The notes below the pieces were generated by a model. The model saw only the letters and a program-made list of their open reading frames with translations, ran no database searches and was not told where the DNA came from. From an uncultured Solirubrobacter sp. (GTDB lineage Bacteria; Actinomycetota; Thermoleophilia; Solirubrobacterales; Solirubrobacteraceae), in contig CALMNS010000617.1 of the NCBI GenBank assembly GCA_937871635.1, positions 1-5,028 of the forward strand: a stretch of 5,028 nt of DNA, given 5' to 3'. Shown one piece after another: positions 1 to 5,028 of the stretch. The position numbers and the translations under genes are program-made. Position 1 is the stretch's first letter; each line of letters begins with the position of its first letter.

Positions 1-2
1 GG

Positions 3-980
3 CTAGCGCCGCTCGGGCACCGGCGCCGCCGCCGGCTCGGGCCCCCGCTTCCACGGCGACTCGCGACGGCGAAGGCGCAGCTTGGTCTCCGTCCGCAGGC
101 GGTTGAGCCGGCGCAGCGGCTTCGTCGAGCGCCAGGAGAACGTGCGGGTGGCGGCCTCGACCTGCCGCTCGAGGGCGGCGATGCGCGCCTCGGCGTCCAG
201 CGTGTTGCCGTGAGCGACCGCGCGGGCCACCTCGCGCTCGGCCTCGGCGCGCCGCGCTCGCTCCTTCCACGCGGCGTCGGCGTCCTCCTCCGCGCCTCCT
301 TCTGCGCCCGGCATGCGCCCGGCCCACTTCTCGGCCACCTGCTGATGGGCCTCCATCCACAGGTTGAGGTCGGGCACGAGCTCGAGGGAGTGGTGGTGGA
401 CGGCGTGGAGGTCGGCGACGAGGATGCGGGCGCCGGCCGCCCGTGCCTGCAGGCAGAAGTCCACGTCGAAGCCGTGGTTCATGCGCAGCCCCTCGTCGAA
501 GCGAAGGGTTCGGACCGTCCGCGGCGAGAGCACGAGCAGCGATCCGTCGACCACGTCGACTTCGGCGGGCGGCGGAGCCGGTGCGGTCCAGCCGAAGGCG
601 GGCAACTCGCCTCCCCCGTACTCGAAGTACCGGTGCCGGATCGGCGCGGCGGTCATCGCGCCTTCCCACCAGGCCAAGGTGCGGACACCGGTGGCGCCGG
701 CGTAGCCGACCACTCCGACCCCGGGGTCGGCCAGGGCGTCGCGGACCTTGGCGCAGAAGTCCTGATCGGCGATCTCCGTGTGTGGGTGCACGATCACGAG
801 CGCCTCGAGGTTGTCGAGCTCCGCCGCCGCGTCGAGGAGAAGGTTGTAGCTGCGGCTGATCGAGCCCACCCCGGCGAAGACGAGGACTCGCGAATCGGCC
901 TCCGCGACGGCGCGGATGCCCGGCTCGGAGAAGTGCCGGTACGCCGCGGGATTGGCGATCGAGGTACCGAAGGCGATCAT
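3..980 (-). CDS. Family-2-like glycosyltransferase (HQD-type, PF13712-like), paralog with altered HQD motif
   Basis: Predicted 325-residue cytoplasmic glycosyltransferase that would transfer a sugar onto a growing surface glycan. The sugar and acceptor cannot be read from the sequence. The GT-A-like core covers about residues 1-220: SYN near 44-46, HPHTEI at 65-70, AWWEG at 103-107, VDVVDG at 141-146, NHGFDVDFC at 168-176 and HHHSL at 195-199. A charged, probably helical segment follows (about 238-278), then FSWRSTKPLRRL (281-292) and a strongly basic tail. The start is ATG at 980: it aligns exactly with the N-terminus of the upstream paralog, and its ATG overlaps that gene's TGA stop (ATGA), implying translational coupling. 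No Shine-Dalgarno is visible. An extension to 1223 would run deep into the paralog and is not credible. The oddity is HPH where the paralog has HQD, so the usual Asp is missing and activity may be altered or lost. Family assignment is fairly sure; substrate is unknown. Confidence 0.88.
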   Translation of the reverse strand: MIAFGTSIANPAAYRHFSEPGIRAVAEADSRVLVFAGVGSISRSYNLLLDAAAELDNLEALVIVHPHTEIADQDFCAKVRDALADPGVGVVGYAGATGVRTLAWWEGAMTAAPIRHRYFEYGGGELPAFGWTAPAPPPAEVDVVDGSLLVLSPRTVRTLRFDEGLRMNHGFDVDFCLQARAAGARILVADLHAVHHHSLELVPDLNLWMEAHQQVAEKWAGRMPGAEGGAEEDADAAWKERARRAEAEREVARAVAHGNTLDAEARIAALERQVEAATRTFSWRSTKPLRRLNRLRTETKLRLRRRESPWKRGPEPAAAPVPERR

Positions 981-1888
981 GCCGGGCGTCGGAGCGCCGC
1001 CTGGCCGCGCTCGGCGAGGCGGCGCAGCGGGGCGGTCACCCGCCAGGAGACGCTCGTCGTGGTGTCCGCGAGGATCCGTTCGAGCTCGTGCATCCGGGCC
1101 TCGGTCATGAGGGCGGAGGCATGGTCGGAGACCCGCGTGGCGTCGCGTTCGGCCTCGGCGCGCCGGGCGCGCTCCTTCCAGCTGCCCGCCGCATGGCCGA
1201 TCCCCGGAAGCCGTCCGTCCCATTTCTCGGCCACCCGCATGTGCGCCTCGATCCAGGACTCAGGATGGGACACGAGGTCGAGCGAGTGATGGTGAATGGC
1301 CCGCAGGTCAGCCGTCATCACCTTGCGCCCAGCGGCGCGGACCTGCGCGCAGTAGTCGAAGTCGTAGCCGTGAAGGGCGCCCAGCGACTCGTCGAAGCGG
1401 ACGCCGCGCACCGCCCAGGGCGAGAAGACGAGGAGGAAGCCGTCGACGGTGTCCACCTCTCCCGTGCGCGCGTAGGGCGGGGCGTCGCTCCAGGTCCACG
1501 TGAAGGCCGGAAGGTCGCCGCCGCCGTGCTCGTGGTAGCGGTGCGTGAACGAGGCCAGGGTGACCGAGCCCTCCCACCAGGCGATGCTTCGCACGTCGAC
1601 GGCGCCGACGCAGCCGAGGACGGCGACGTCCGGGTCGAGCAGCCGCGCTCGCACCTTGGCGCAGAGCCCCGGATCGACGATCTCGGTGTCCTGGTGGACA
1701 AGGACCAGCGCCTCGAGCTCCGGCAGCTCGGCGGCCGCGTCGAGCAGGGCGTTGTAGCTCGCGAAGATCGACCCGATCGACGGCCGAGCCAGAATCTCGG
1801 AACCCGGTTCTGCGGCGAGTCGGATTCCCGGTTCGGCACAGCGGCGGTACTCCTCAGGCCGGGTGATGGCTGCCCCGAACGCGATCAT
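977..1888 (-). CDS. Family-2-like glycosyltransferase (HQD-type, PF13712-like)
   Basis: Predicted 303-residue glycosyltransferase, first gene of a two-gene minus-strand unit. Family hallmarks are in order: IFASYNALLDAA at 41-52, VHQDTEI at 64-70 (the HQD motif, probably nucleotide-sugar/metal binding), AWWEG at 103-107, EVDTVDGFLL at 144-153, LHGYDFDYC at 172-180 and IHHHSLDL at 198-205. A charged, coiled-coil-like stretch (about 236-275) leads to SWRVTAPLRRL (281-291), a C-terminal motif often seen in actinobacterial polysaccharide-cluster proteins. No membrane segment or signal peptide is seen, so it should act on the cytoplasmic face. The ATG at 1888 is fixed as the earliest start because an in-frame TGA sits directly before it (1889-1891). 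It is roughly 55-60% identical by eye to the downstream gene over about 225 residues, showing tandem duplication. All recognisable motif residues are intact. Sugar specificity cannot be predicted. Confidence 0.92.
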   Translation of the reverse strand: MIAFGAAITRPEEYRRCAEPGIRLAAEPGSEILARPSIGSIFASYNALLDAAAELPELEALVLVHQDTEIVDPGLCAKVRARLLDPDVAVLGCVGAVDVRSIAWWEGSVTLASFTHRYHEHGGGDLPAFTWTWSDAPPYARTGEVDTVDGFLLVFSPWAVRGVRFDESLGALHGYDFDYCAQVRAAGRKVMTADLRAIHHHSLDLVSHPESWIEAHMRVAEKWDGRLPGIGHAAGSWKERARRAEAERDATRVSDHASALMTEARMHELERILADTTTSVSWRVTAPLRRLAERGQAALRRPA

Positions 1889-1899
1889 TCAGCGGCTGG

Positions 1900-1905
1900 A
1901 GTCTA
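1900..1905 (-). promoter_or_regulatory. Putative -10 hexamer (TAGACT) for the glycosyltransferase pair
   Basis: Read on the minus strand, this is TAGACT, which fits the actinobacterial TANNNT -10 consensus. It ends 11 nt before the ATG at 1888. With transcription normally starting 6-8 nt downstream, the leader would be only a few bases. That agrees with the absence of any Shine-Dalgarno before the gene. No convincing -35 is seen. Single-motif evidence in a short region, so moderate to low confidence. Confidence 0.42.
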
Positions 1906-1920
1906 CGGGTCGCCACGCGG

Positions 1921-1944
1921 GAGGGCTCTGTTAGCCTCGCCCTC
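1921..1944. promoter_or_regulatory. Inverted repeat (6-bp arms) enclosing the wzt -10 element; possible operator
   Basis: GAGGGC at 1921-1926 is the perfect reverse complement of GCCCTC at 1939-1944, separated by 12 bp and centred on the putative -10 of the export operon. If transcription starts at the ATG, the dyad lies in promoter DNA and would be a protein-binding site rather than an RNA hairpin. Six-base GC arms arise by chance fairly often in DNA of this composition, so this is tentative. Confidence 0.25.
1932..1937 (+). promoter_or_regulatory. Putative -10 hexamer (TAGCCT) for the wzt-wzm operon
   Basis: TAGCCT matches TANNNT and ends 8 nt before the ATG at 1946, the spacing expected when transcription begins at or within a base or two of the start codon (leaderless mRNA). 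No Shine-Dalgarno lies in the usual window before this ATG. The purine-rich GGGAGGG at about 1919-1925 is some 20 nt away, too far to act as one. No clear -35 is seen. Confidence 0.45.
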
Positions 1945-1945
1945 G

Positions 1946-3175
1946 ATGACCGCGCAGAGCCGCACCGCAGGCGGTCCGGTGGTCATCGAGGTGCAGGGAG
2001 TCGACAAGTCGTTCCGCATCCCCGAGCACCGGATCGACTCGATCAAGGAGCGGGTCGCCCATCCGCTGACGAGCATGGAGTACCGCGAGCACCGGGCACT
2101 GCGCAACGTGTCCTTCGACGTGCGCCGAGGGGAGTTCTTCGGGATCGTCGGGCGCAACGGATCGGGCAAGAGCAGTCTGCTCAAGATCCTCGCGAGCATC
2201 TACCGTCAGGACGCCGGGCGGGTCCGCGTGGCGGGGCGGGTGGCCCCGTTCATCGAGCTGGGGGTCGGGTTCAACGTCGAGCTCACCGCCCGCGAGAACG
2301 GCGTGCTCAACGGTGTGCTGATGGGCCTGACGCGGCGAGAGGCACTCGCGAGCCTCGACGCCGTCCTCGAGTTCGCGGAGCTCGAGGACTTCGTGGACCT
2401 CAAGCTTAAGAACTACTCGTCCGGGATGATGGTCCGGCTGGCGTTCGCGATCATGGTCCAGGCCGACGCCGACATCATGCTGATCGACGAGGTGCTCGCG
2501 GTCGGGGACGCCGCGTTCGCCCAGAAGTGCATGGACGTCTTCTACGAGAAGCGCCGGATCGGGCGGACGATCGTGCTGGTCACGCACGACATGGCCACCG
2601 TGCAGGCGCTCTGTCACCGAGCGATGGTGATCGACGAGGGGCAGGTCCAGTACGTGGGGCGGCCGGAGGACGCGGCGATCAGGTACTACGGCCTGAACTT
2701 CTCCGACGTCGAGCCGGAGCACGCGGTGGGTGCTGGCGCGTCCGTCGACGTGCAGGTCCGCGTGGAGCATGCTCGCCTGCGCGACGAGACGGGCGAGCCG
2801 GTGGAGCACCTGACCGCGGGGGCGCAGATCGAGCTCGATGTCGTCATCGAGGCGGCGCGCGATCTCGAGGCGCCGCAGTTCCTCTTCCAGGTGCGCAACG
2901 CGGACGGGCTGGGCGTCTTCGAGTTCGACCGGCGGCTGGACGAGCGGGTGCCGGCCGGGCAGCGGGTTCGGCTCGCCGGCCGGATCGAGAACCGGCTGGT
3001 CCCCGGCCGCTACGCGGTCGACTGCTGGGTGAGGCAGGCGCCCGACGGCACGGGCGAGGTGGTCCAAGGGCTGCGGCTCTTCCACTTCGTCGTCGACGGC
3101 GTCGCCCCGAAGAACGGCGTCGTCTCGATCTGGACGGACGTCGAGCCCGTGGTCGAGGCAGTGCGGGTGCCGTGA
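1946..3175 (+). CDS. wzt: ABC transporter ATPase for polysaccharide export, Wzt-like with C-terminal glycan-binding-type domain
   Basis: Predicted 409-residue cytoplasmic ATPase that powers export of a lipid-linked polysaccharide through the permease encoded next to it. The nucleotide-binding domain covers about 13-250: Walker A GRNGSGKS at 69-76, the Wzt/TagH-type loop PFIELGVGFN at 101-110, signature YSSGM at 157-161, Walker B IMLIDE at 177-182 followed by VLAVGD, and switch His214 in VTHDM. The long N-terminal insertion (RIDSIKERVAHPL) before the Walker A strand is typical of the O-antigen/teichoic-acid exporter subfamily. Residues about 255-405 resemble the Wzt C-terminal beta-sandwich (PF14524-like; VRVEHARLRDETGEPV at 271-286), which in gram-negative Wzt proteins recognises the modified end of the glycan. 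ATG 1946 is chosen because homology begins a few residues later. The frame stays open back to 1088 only as antisense of the glycosyltransferases. The stop overlaps the permease start (GTGA). Confidence 0.95.
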   Translation: MTAQSRTAGGPVVIEVQGVDKSFRIPEHRIDSIKERVAHPLTSMEYREHRALRNVSFDVRRGEFFGIVGRNGSGKSSLLKILASIYRQDAGRVRVAGRVAPFIELGVGFNVELTARENGVLNGVLMGLTRREALASLDAVLEFAELEDFVDLKLKNYSSGMMVRLAFAIMVQADADIMLIDEVLAVGDAAFAQKCMDVFYEKRRIGRTIVLVTHDMATVQALCHRAMVIDEGQVQYVGRPEDAAIRYYGLNFSDVEPEHAVGAGASVDVQVRVEHARLRDETGEPVEHLTAGAQIELDVVIEAARDLEAPQFLFQVRNADGLGVFEFDRRLDERVPAGQRVRLAGRIENRLVPGRYAVDCWVRQAPDGTGEVVQGLRLFHFVVDGVAPKNGVVSIWTDVEPVVEAVRVP

Positions 3176-4017
3176 GCGCTCGGGCGGAGCCCGAGCTCCG
3201 CGACATACCGGGGCCTTCAGCGCTCGGCGGCGGCTGGCGGCGAGCGCTCGAGCTCCTCTACCTGATCGCCGTCACGGAGTTCCGGCGCACGTACTTCGGC
3301 ACCGTCTTCGGTTACCTCTGGTCCGTGGCGCGGCCGCTCCTGCTCTTCGGGGTGCTGCTGGCGGTCTTCACCCAGGTGTTCCGGCTCGGCTCCGAGGTGC
3401 CGCAGTATCCCGTGCTGCTGCTGTTCAACATCGTGCTCATCTCGTTCTTCCAGGAGGCCACGGGGGCAGCGGTCACCTCGCTGGTCGCGCAGGAGGGGAT
3501 GGTGCGCAAGACCCAGTTCCCGCGCTTGGTCATCCCGCTGTCGGTCGTGCTCACCAGCCTCTTCAACCTCGGGCTCAACCTCGTCGTGGTGTTCGTCTTC
3601 GTGCTGGCCTTCGGGGTGACGCCGGTCTGGACGTGGCTGCTGCTGCCCCTGGTGCTCGTGGCGCTGATCGTCCTCACGATCGCCGTGTCGATGATCGTGT
3701 CGTCGCTGTTCCCGCGCTTCCGCGACATGGCGATCATCTGGACGGTGGCTTCGACCGTCCTGTTCTACGCGAGCCCCGTGCTGTACCCGATCGAGAAGGT
3801 GCCGGGCGGGCTCCGGGATCTCTTCCTGCTCAACCCGATCGCCCCGCTGCTCGAGCTCGCGCGCAAATGGGTGATCGACCCGGGCGCGCCCGGCCCGCTC
3901 GAAGTCGTCGGCAGCGCCTGGGCGCTCCTGCTGCCCCTGGCGATCTACGTGGGCATCTGTGCCCTGGCGGTCTGGCTGTTCAACCGCGAGGCACCTCGCA
4001 TCGCCGAGGCGCTCTGA
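3172..4017 (+). CDS. wzm: ABC-2 type polysaccharide export permease, Wzm-like
   Basis: Predicted 281-residue integral membrane subunit that forms the glycan channel with the preceding ATPase. After a hydrophilic N-terminus come the amphipathic segment EFRRTYFGTVFGYLW (36-50), membrane helices near 50-70, 78-95, 118-147, 153-180, 186-205 and 247-270, and family motifs VRKTQFPRLVIPLS (111-124), FPRFRDMAIIW (180-190), SPVLYPIEKVP (201-211) and NPIAPLLELAR (221-231). Length and helix pattern match the Wzm/TagG/RfbA ABC-2 family. The start is GTG at 3172, overlapping the ATPase TGA (3173-3175) in GTGA. There is no good Shine-Dalgarno, so re-initiation after wzt is the likely mode of translation. 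The open frame extends back to 2527 inside wzt but encodes low-complexity Arg/Ala/Gly sequence there and is an artefact. The stop TGA (4015-4017) lies in the first copy of a 10-bp tandem duplication. Confidence 0.95.
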   Translation: MSARAEPELRDIPGPSALGGGWRRALELLYLIAVTEFRRTYFGTVFGYLWSVARPLLLFGVLLAVFTQVFRLGSEVPQYPVLLLFNIVLISFFQEATGAAVTSLVAQEGMVRKTQFPRLVIPLSVVLTSLFNLGLNLVVVFVFVLAFGVTPVWTWLLLPLVLVALIVLTIAVSMIVSSLFPRFRDMAIIWTVASTVLFYASPVLYPIEKVPGGLRDLFLLNPIAPLLELARKWVIDPGAPGPLEVVGSAWALLLPLAIYVGICALAVWLFNREAPRIAEAL

Positions 4018-4030
4018 GGCGCTCTGAGGC
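4011..4030. repeat. Perfect 10-bp tandem duplication across the wzm stop codon
   Basis: GCTCTGAGGC occurs twice in direct succession (4011-4020 and 4021-4030); the preceding ten bases (TCGCCGAGGC) share its GAGGC end. The first copy supplies the wzm stop TGA. Ten is not a multiple of three, so the event shifted the frame relationship between wzm and the next gene. Removing one copy would place a CTG directly over the wzm stop (CTGA), in frame with the downstream gene. Replication slippage is the simple explanation. Confidence 0.95.
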
Positions 4031-4431
4031 GCCAGGCGGCCAGCCGCACCGCCGTCGCCCTGGTGGCGGCCCTCGCCCTGGCCTGGCTGGGGCTGATGGA
4101 ACGTGACCGGCGCCTGCTCGACGGTGCCGTCGCGCTCAGCGGGCGCGTCGAGCTCCCGGCGGACGTGGCCCGCGCCGAGCGTCAGTTGCTCGCCTCGCGT
4201 CGGCTCAACCCGGACACGGCGCCGGAGCTGGCCCGTTCGGCCCTCTACCTCGGCAACGGCCGTCCCGACCGGGCCGCGACGGTCCTCCGGCAGGTCGTGC
4301 GCTCCGAGCCCGACAACCTCCTCGCCTGGGGGCGGCTCTACCAGCTTGTCCGCCGCACGGATCCGGCGACCGCCAGGGAGGCGCTGGTCAACTACCGCCG
4401 GCTCGATCCGGTCGGCGCTCGGCGCCGCTGA
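4024..4431 (+). CDS. Small membrane-anchored TPR-like protein, start uncertain
   Basis: No exact function is recognised. From CTG 4024 the product would be 135 residues. It has a basic N-terminus (RRQAASR), one hydrophobic segment (about 9-25, TAVALVAALALAWLGLM) forming a signal anchor, then helical sequence with two TPR-like units: about 66-98 (PELARSALYLGNGRPDRAA, ending in SEPDN) and 99-131 (LLAWGRLYQLVRR to RRLDP). The first conventional start is GTG 4063, which would cut off the basic residues and much of the membrane segment (122 residues). No ATG, GTG or TTG lies between the wzm stop and 4063 in this frame, so CTG 4024, with GAGG at 4016-4019, is a real candidate. Being directly downstream of wzm, it is probably cotranscribed. 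TPR proteins often accompany O-antigen ligase-like proteins, and such a gene converges on it here. It could be an assembly partner on the outer face; this is inference. Confidence 0.62.
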   Translation: MRRQAASRTAVALVAALALAWLGLMERDRRLLDGAVALSGRVELPADVARAERQLLASRRLNPDTAPELARSALYLGNGRPDRAATVLRQVVRSEPDNLLAWGRLYQLVRRTDPATAREALVNYRRLDPVGARRR

Positions 4432-5028
4432 GCGACCCGGTCTCGCCGAGGACGACGAGGGCTCCGGCCAGGACGATCGCCGGCAGGCTCACCGCCGGGA
4501 GCTGCCAGTCCCAGTCGATCGACGCGTGCAGGAGCCACACCAGCGTCGCGGCGCAGGGCCCCACGGCGGCCGAGCGGTCCGCGTGCAACGCCCGGCGGGC
4601 CGCCGCGAAGATGCCGCCGATCGACAGCGCGAAGAGCGCGAGGCCCACGACGCCGAGCTCGGACGCCATCTCCAGCACCAGCGAGTGGACGTCCTGGACG
4701 GACTCCTCGATGCGGCGCTCGCGCAGCCACTCCACACGGAAGCCGGCGGCGCCGATCCCGGTCAACGGCTCACGCGCGAAGGCCGCGAGGCCGACGCGCC
4801 AGTACTCGTACCGGTTGGAGGTCGCGGTCGTGAGCCGGCCTGCCTCGGCGTCGGCGGCGAGCTCGGCCGCGCTCGGCCGCTCGCCGAGGCCGCCCGCAAC
4901 CAGCCCGATCACCGCGGCGAGGACGACTCCCGTGGCGGCGATCCCGCCGCGACGGGACAAACGTGAGGGCACCGTTCGCGAGGCGGCCGCGCCATCGGTG
5001 GGCTTCGAGCGGGCCGTCAGGACCGCGG
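4388..5028 (-). CDS. O-antigen ligase/polymerase-like membrane protein (Wzy_C/WaaL type), C-terminal part, 5' end outside window
   Basis: The last 212 residues are present and the frame stays open to the window edge. The GTG at 4972 is internal, not the start, since a complete family member has several more membrane helices upstream. Visible in order (numbered from the first complete codon): a hydrophilic loop, a membrane helix at about 28-48, a large extracytoplasmic loop with SNRYEYWRVGL (70-79, containing Arg77), REPLTGIGAAGF (85-96) and VQDVHSLVLEMASELG (110-125, with His114), a helix at about 126-143, then SIDWDWQLPAVSLPAIVLAG (169-188) in the last helix. The loop Arg and His correspond to the kind of residues essential in WaaL ligases. 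It should transfer or polymerise lipid-linked glycan on the outer face, but ligase and Wzy polymerase cannot be told apart from this fragment. Its 3' end overlaps the convergent TPR-like gene by 44 bp. Confidence 0.88.
   Translation of the reverse strand, partial: AVLTARSKPTDGAAASRTVPSRLSRRGGIAATGVVLAAVIGLVAGGLGERPSAAELAADAEAGRLTTATSNRYEYWRVGLAAFAREPLTGIGAAGFRVEWLRERRIEESVQDVHSLVLEMASELGVVGLALFALSIGGIFAAARRALHADRSAAVGPCAATLVWLLHASIDWDWQLPAVSLPAIVLAGALVVLGETGSLSGAERRPDRAGGS
4408..4440. terminator. GC-rich imperfect inverted repeat at the convergent gene ends; possible bidirectional terminator
   Basis: CCGGTCG at 4408-4414 pairs with 4433-4440 (CGACCCGG) with one bulged base. Nested inside, CGGCGC at 4413-4418 can instead pair with GCGCCG at 4422-4427 around a 3-base loop. 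The structure covers the plus-strand stop (4429-4431) and lies inside the last codons of the minus-strand gene. There is no T-run on either side, so classical intrinsic termination is doubtful; in high-GC actinobacteria such T-less hairpins are sometimes proposed as terminators. Confidence 0.3.

Noticed and set aside
981..1223. Upstream extension of the first glycosyltransferase (start at 1223, 406 residues)
   Set aside because: The extra 81 residues are Arg/Pro/Gly-rich sequence lying antiparallel-free but out of frame within the second glycosyltransferase. The paralog's N-terminus and the ATGA junction fix the start at 980.
210..1289. Plus-strand open frame of 359 residues opposite the glycosyltransferases
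   Set aside because: Antisense shadow. Its product has no recognisable motif, while the minus strand encodes clear family motifs.
1088..1945. Long plus-strand open frame continuous with wzt (would add 286 residues to the ATPase)
   Set aside because: It is antisense to the well-supported glycosyltransferase at 977-1888 and encodes low-complexity sequence without domain features. Frames stay open by chance in DNA this GC-rich.
1931..3085. Minus-strand open frame of 384 residues opposite wzt
   Set aside because: His/Arg/Asp/Leu-rich antisense product with no domain; wzt is unambiguous on the plus strand.
2527..3171. Upstream extension of wzm inside wzt
   Set aside because: The sequence is Arg/Gly/Ala-rich and out of frame with the Wzt domain; GTG 3172 gives the normal family length and the GTGA overlap.
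4413..4427. Short perfect hairpin CGGCGC-TCG-GCGCCG as a stand-alone intrinsic terminator
   Set aside because: Only a 6-bp stem, inside two coding regions and with no T-run; kept only as part of the larger low-confidence inverted repeat.
4861..4880. Second 10-bp tandem repeat, GCTCGGCCGC twice, inside the ligase-like gene
   Set aside because: Real at sequence level, but it lies in an Ala/Pro/Glu-rich loop region of the protein with the frame open on both sides; ordinary GC-rich low complexity, with no sign of a regulatory role.
4103..4966. Plus-strand open frame of 287 residues across the TPR-like and ligase-like genes
   Set aside because: Runs over two other supported frames, with low-complexity Arg/Gly/Asp-rich content and no motif.
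1..5028. Search for tRNA or rRNA genes, CRISPR arrays, insertion sequences, att sites or riboswitches
   Set aside because: No regularly spaced repeats, terminal inverted repeats, transposase motifs or RNA-gene-like segments were seen; coding sequence fills the window except for 1889-1945 and a few bases around 4018-4023.

Overview
The window is very GC-rich (about 70% by eye), with strong G/C bias at third codon positions, overlapping start/stop junctions and few Shine-Dalgarno sequences. This points to a high-GC actinobacterium, possibly of the Thermoleophilia/Solirubrobacterales type. That placement is inferred from style and gene content, not from a marker gene. The region looks like part of a surface-polysaccharide (O-antigen-like) biosynthesis and export locus.

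Layout: positions 3-1888 (minus strand) hold two tandem paralogous glycosyltransferases of the 'HQD' family-2-like type, coupled by an ATGA overlap. A 57-bp divergent intergenic region (1889-1945) follows, with TANNNT-type -10 hexamers close to both start codons, suggesting leaderless or short-leader transcripts. Positions 1946-4017 (plus strand) hold the ATPase (Wzt-like, with a C-terminal glycan-binding-type domain) and the permease (Wzm-like) of an ABC-2 polysaccharide exporter, joined by a GTGA overlap. A 10-bp tandem duplication covers the permease stop codon. Next on the plus strand is a small membrane-anchored TPR-like protein (about 4024-4431). From the right edge, on the minus strand, comes the C-terminal part of an O-antigen ligase/polymerase-like membrane protein (4388-5028, 5' end outside the window). 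It converges on the TPR gene and overlaps it by 44 bp.

The genes probably work together as follows. The glycosyltransferases build or modify a lipid-linked glycan inside the cell. Wzt/Wzm moves the glycan across the membrane, with the Wzt C-terminal domain possibly recognising its end. The ligase-like protein, perhaps with the TPR protein, joins or polymerises glycan on the outer face. No RNA gene, CRISPR array, insertion sequence or phage element was seen. The points most worth a second look are the loss of the family-hallmark HQD residues in one of the two glycosyltransferases, the stop-codon duplication next to a gene with no conventional start, and the convergent ligase/TPR overlap.
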